A stretch of 7,141 nucleotides of DNA from Planctomycetota bacterium. GTDB lineage: Bacteria; Planctomycetota; GCA-002687715. Below the pieces are notes generated by a model, which searched no databases, was not told the DNA's origin, and saw only the letters and a program-made list of their open reading frames with translations. Location of the stretch: positions 1-7,141 of the forward strand of contig JABSRK010000195.1 of the NCBI GenBank assembly GCA_013213915.1, written 5' to 3'. The translations under genes were made by a program, and so were the position numbers. Below, in pieces: positions 5,749 to 7,141 of the stretch (positions within the stretch are counted from its first letter, which is position 1; every line of letters begins with the position of its first letter).

Positions 5749-5774
5749 CGCGCGTAGAGATTCCCTCTCGCGCG
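5749..5774 (+). terminator. Strong hairpin directly after dnaK
   Basis: Three bases past the stop codon, CGCGCG (5749-5754) pairs with CGCGCG (5769-5774), then after a single bulged T AGAG (5756-5759) pairs with CTCT (5765-5768), closing a 5-base loop. That makes 10 bp of stable stem. It is followed by GGTACC, with no T run, so it is either a T-less terminator, a roadblock to 3' exonucleases, or the first part of a tandem terminator with the structure at 5792-5828. Confidence 0.5.
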
Positions 5775-5791
5775 GGTACCGGTCGTGGGCA

Positions 5792-5828
5792 GGGGGCGGG
5801 ATGGCCCGCCGCTTGCTGGCGCGCCCCC
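5792..5828 (+). terminator. Second hairpin with alternative folds
   Basis: GGGGGCG (5792-5798) can pair with CGCCCCC (5822-5828) over 7 perfect bp. Alternatively GGCGGG (5795-5800) pairs with CCCGCC (5805-5810) around a 4-base loop. The two folds exclude one another because they share 5795-5798. No T run follows (AATCG). Placed after the hairpin at 5749 it probably helps insulate dnaK from the transporter genes. It also overlaps the possible sigma-54 motif at 5802. Confidence 0.4.
5802..5817 (+). promoter_or_regulatory. Possible second sigma-54 promoter, upstream of the ABC transporter
   Basis: TGGCCC (5802-5807), five bases, TTGC (5813-5816): nine of ten core bases at correct spacing, and here the flanking G (5808) and T (5817) also match the consensus. 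Transcription would start near 5828, 124 bases before the transporter start. Against it: the motif lies inside a GC-rich hairpin that looks like part of the dnaK terminator, and a sigma-70-like promoter lies nearer the gene. Confidence 0.3.
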
Positions 5829-5847
5829 AATCGAGCGGTCACGCACC

Positions 5848-5876
5848 TTGATGCAGGGACCCGAGACACGAACAAT
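5848..5876 (+). promoter_or_regulatory. Candidate sigma-70-type promoter for the ABC transporter
   Basis: TTGATG (5848-5853) and AACAAT (5871-5876) are separated by exactly 17 bp, each matching four of six consensus bases. Start of transcription near 5883 leaves a leader of about 69 bases. This is the more likely promoter for the exporter operon. Confidence 0.4.
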
Positions 5877-5914
5877 GCGCCGGAGCCAACGGCGGATCCG
5901 TCCGTACGTTTAGA

Positions 5915-5947
5915 AGTCGGTGCGCATCCTGTTTCTGGGAGTCGGTG
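5915..5947 (+). repeat. Direct repeat AGTCGGTG in the transporter leader
   Basis: AGTCGGTG occurs at 5915-5922 and 5940-5947, 25 bp apart. The second copy begins inside the GGGAG ribosome binding site (5937-5941). It could be a protein or RNA contact site controlling translation, or chance. Confidence 0.3.
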
Positions 5948-5951
5948 TCCC

Positions 5952-6854
5952 TTGATCGAGGCCTGCAATCTCATTAAGCGCTATGGCCCTTTTCTGGCCC
6001 TCGACCACGTGTCGTTCGGTGTCGGGAAGGGGCGAGTTGCCGGGTTCCTTGGCTTGAATGGCGCAGGGAAGACGACGACGCTGCGCATCGCGTCGTGCTA
6101 CATGCCGCCGTCTTCCGGATGGCTGAAGATCGCCGGCTTCGACAGCGTGCGGCAGTCGGAAGACGTGAGACGACGCATCGGGTATCTGCCGGAACGGGTC
6201 CCCCTCTACGACGACCTGCGGGTGTCCGAATACCTGCGTTTTCGCGCGCGGCTCAAGGGGGTGCGGGGCGGCGAGGTGAAGGCTGCCGTCGAACGGGTCA
6301 TCGGTCACTGCGGGCTCGAGTCGAAACGAAACGCCCCCATCGCCACGTTGTCGAAGGGGTTTCGGCAGCGGGTTGGCATCGCCGACGCCCTGGTTCACGA
6401 ACCCGACTTGCTGCTACTCGACGAGCCCACGTCTGGCCTCGACCCGGATCAGCGCATCGAGCTCCGCGGTCTCATTCGAGGCTTGGGTGAGGAACGCACC
6501 GTTCTGCTTTCCACCCACATCCTGTCCGAGGCCGAGGCGACCTGCGACGACGTCATCGTGATCCATCGGGGTCGCATTCGTGCCGCCGACCGCCTGGAAC
6601 GGCTGCGCGATGCCGGCCCGTCGGGCTATCGCGTGCGCCATAGCGCGCCAGCCCTCGACGTCTACGGCAAGGGCATGGACCCGGCCACTGAGGAGGGCGT
6701 CGTCACGGTCATGGCTTCGGATCGGAAGAACGCATCGCGCGTGGCGGCGGCAGCCGTCAACGCCGGGCGCGATGTGCTCGAGGTGACCCAGGTCACCGCC
6801 ACGCTCGAGGAGGTGTTCATCCGCCTCACGACGAGCAGAGAAGGGGCCGCATGA
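5952..6854 (+). CDS. ABC-2 exporter ATP-binding protein (GldA/CcmA-like)
   Basis: 300 residues. Walker A GLNGAGKTT (34-42); the Q-loop region reads IGYLPERVPLY (76-86) with Glu where Gln is common, as often in this subfamily; signature LSKGFRQRVG (133-142); Walker B LLLLDEPTSGLD (153-164); H-loop His189 (STHILSEAE). The C-terminal ~75 residues form the usual accessory region of drug/polysaccharide-type exporters, ending in TLEEVFIRLT. It should hydrolyse ATP at the inner face of the membrane to power the permease encoded next. Start: TTG at 5952, with GGGAG at 5937-5941 ten bases ahead. It yields the family's standard MIEA...L.KRYG beginning, and no ATG or GTG in frame nearby fits better. Its stop overlaps the permease start by 4 bp (ATGA). 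Resemblance to gliding-associated GldA is at family level only; cargo is unknown. Confidence 0.92.
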   Translation: MIEACNLIKRYGPFLALDHVSFGVGKGRVAGFLGLNGAGKTTTLRIASCYMPPSSGWLKIAGFDSVRQSEDVRRRIGYLPERVPLYDDLRVSEYLRFRARLKGVRGGEVKAAVERVIGHCGLESKRNAPIATLSKGFRQRVGIADALVHEPDLLLLDEPTSGLDPDQRIELRGLIRGLGEERTVLLSTHILSEAEATCDDVIVIHRGRIRAADRLERLRDAGPSGYRVRHSAPALDVYGKGMDPATEEGVVTVMASDRKNASRVAAAAVNAGRDVLEVTQVTATLEEVFIRLTTSREGAA

Positions 6855-7141
6855 GGCGCCTCATGACCCTGTTCCGGCGGGAGTTGGTGTCCCAGTTCCT
6901 GTCACCCACGTCCTGGGTCCTGTTGACGCTCGTCTGGTTGATCCACGGGATCATGTTTCGCTGGATCATCATGCCGAGCACGGCGGGCGACATCATGTAC
7001 ATGACGTGGCGAAGTGCTGGGATCGCTTTGTGGATCCAGCTGTTGCTCGTTCCCCTCCAGACCATGCGACTGATTTCGGAGGAGAAGCGCAGCGGGACAT
7101 TCGAGATGCTGGTGACAACGCCGGCGCGCGACCATGAGATC
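6851..7141 (+). CDS. ABC-2 exporter permease, N-terminal part (cut by window edge)
   Basis: Ninety-seven codons, open through the right edge. The ATG overlaps the ATPase stop (ATGA). The N-terminus is a basic amphipathic stretch (MRRLMTLFRRELVSQF), followed by a first membrane helix around residues 21-41 (SWVLLTLVWLIHGIMF) and a second hydrophobic stretch about 56-72. The sequence then gives PLQTMRLISEEKRSGTFEML (68-87), the conserved cytosolic coupling region of GldF-like ABC-2 permeases, normally read as 'pl.TMRl..EEkrsGT.ElLlt.P'. It should form the membrane channel driven by the preceding ATPase. Family assignment is firm; substrate cannot be told. A GldG-like partner often follows in such operons, beyond this window. 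Confidence 0.9.
   Translation, partial: MRRLMTLFRRELVSQFLSPTSWVLLTLVWLIHGIMFRWIIMPSTAGDIMYMTWRSAGIALWIQLLLVPLQTMRLISEEKRSGTFEMLVTTPARDHEI

Overview
The window reads as bacterial chromosome of high GC content, with tightly packed genes and ATGA stop/start overlaps. The DnaK sequence has the insert-free bacterial form. Its 'IKRFMGRRHSEV' block followed by 'IVPYEVRGG' resembles what I recall of Planctomycetes DnaK, and a GldA/GldF-type ABC exporter beside a sensor-less kinase with an NtrC-type regulator would fit that group. The phylum is an inference; a DnaK tree would settle it.

Layout, left to right. Bases 1-389 hold no convincing gene, but contain several hairpins, a minus-strand terminator candidate and a doubtful 16-codon ORF. 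Bases 390-1457 (minus) encode a two-domain fusion: an N-terminal TsaC/YrdC threonylcarbamoyl-AMP synthase and a C-terminal low-molecular-weight phosphatase whose P-loop has the YwlE (protein-arginine phosphatase) form. A 72-bp divergent promoter region follows. Bases 1530-3634 (plus) are a two-gene operon with a 4-bp ATGA overlap: a short cytoplasmic histidine kinase without a sensor, and a complete NtrC-family sigma-54 activator (receiver, AAA+ with intact GAFTGA, Fis-type HTH). Bases 3823-5745 (plus) are a full-length dnaK without grpE or dnaJ beside it. Bases 5952-6854 and 6851 to the right edge (plus, ATGA overlap) are an ABC-2 exporter ATPase and the N-terminus of its permease.

The most interesting signal is in the 188-bp gap between the sigma-54 activator and dnaK. 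At 3767-3781 it carries TGGCAC-N5-TTGC, the -24/-12 core of a sigma-54 promoter with correct spacing, 41 bp before the dnaK start codon and just ahead of a strong ribosome binding site. No CIRCE operator is visible. The simplest reading is that the upstream kinase/activator pair drives dnaK through sigma-54, an unusual arrangement for a main Hsp70 gene. A second, weaker -24/-12 match (TGGCCC-N5-TTGC) lies upstream of the ABC transporter, although it overlaps a likely terminator and a sigma-70-like promoter lies closer to that gene. With a putative phospho-arginine phosphatase domain encoded divergently from the kinase, the locus could be a small protein-quality-control island. That is inference from gene order and motifs, not something the sequence proves.
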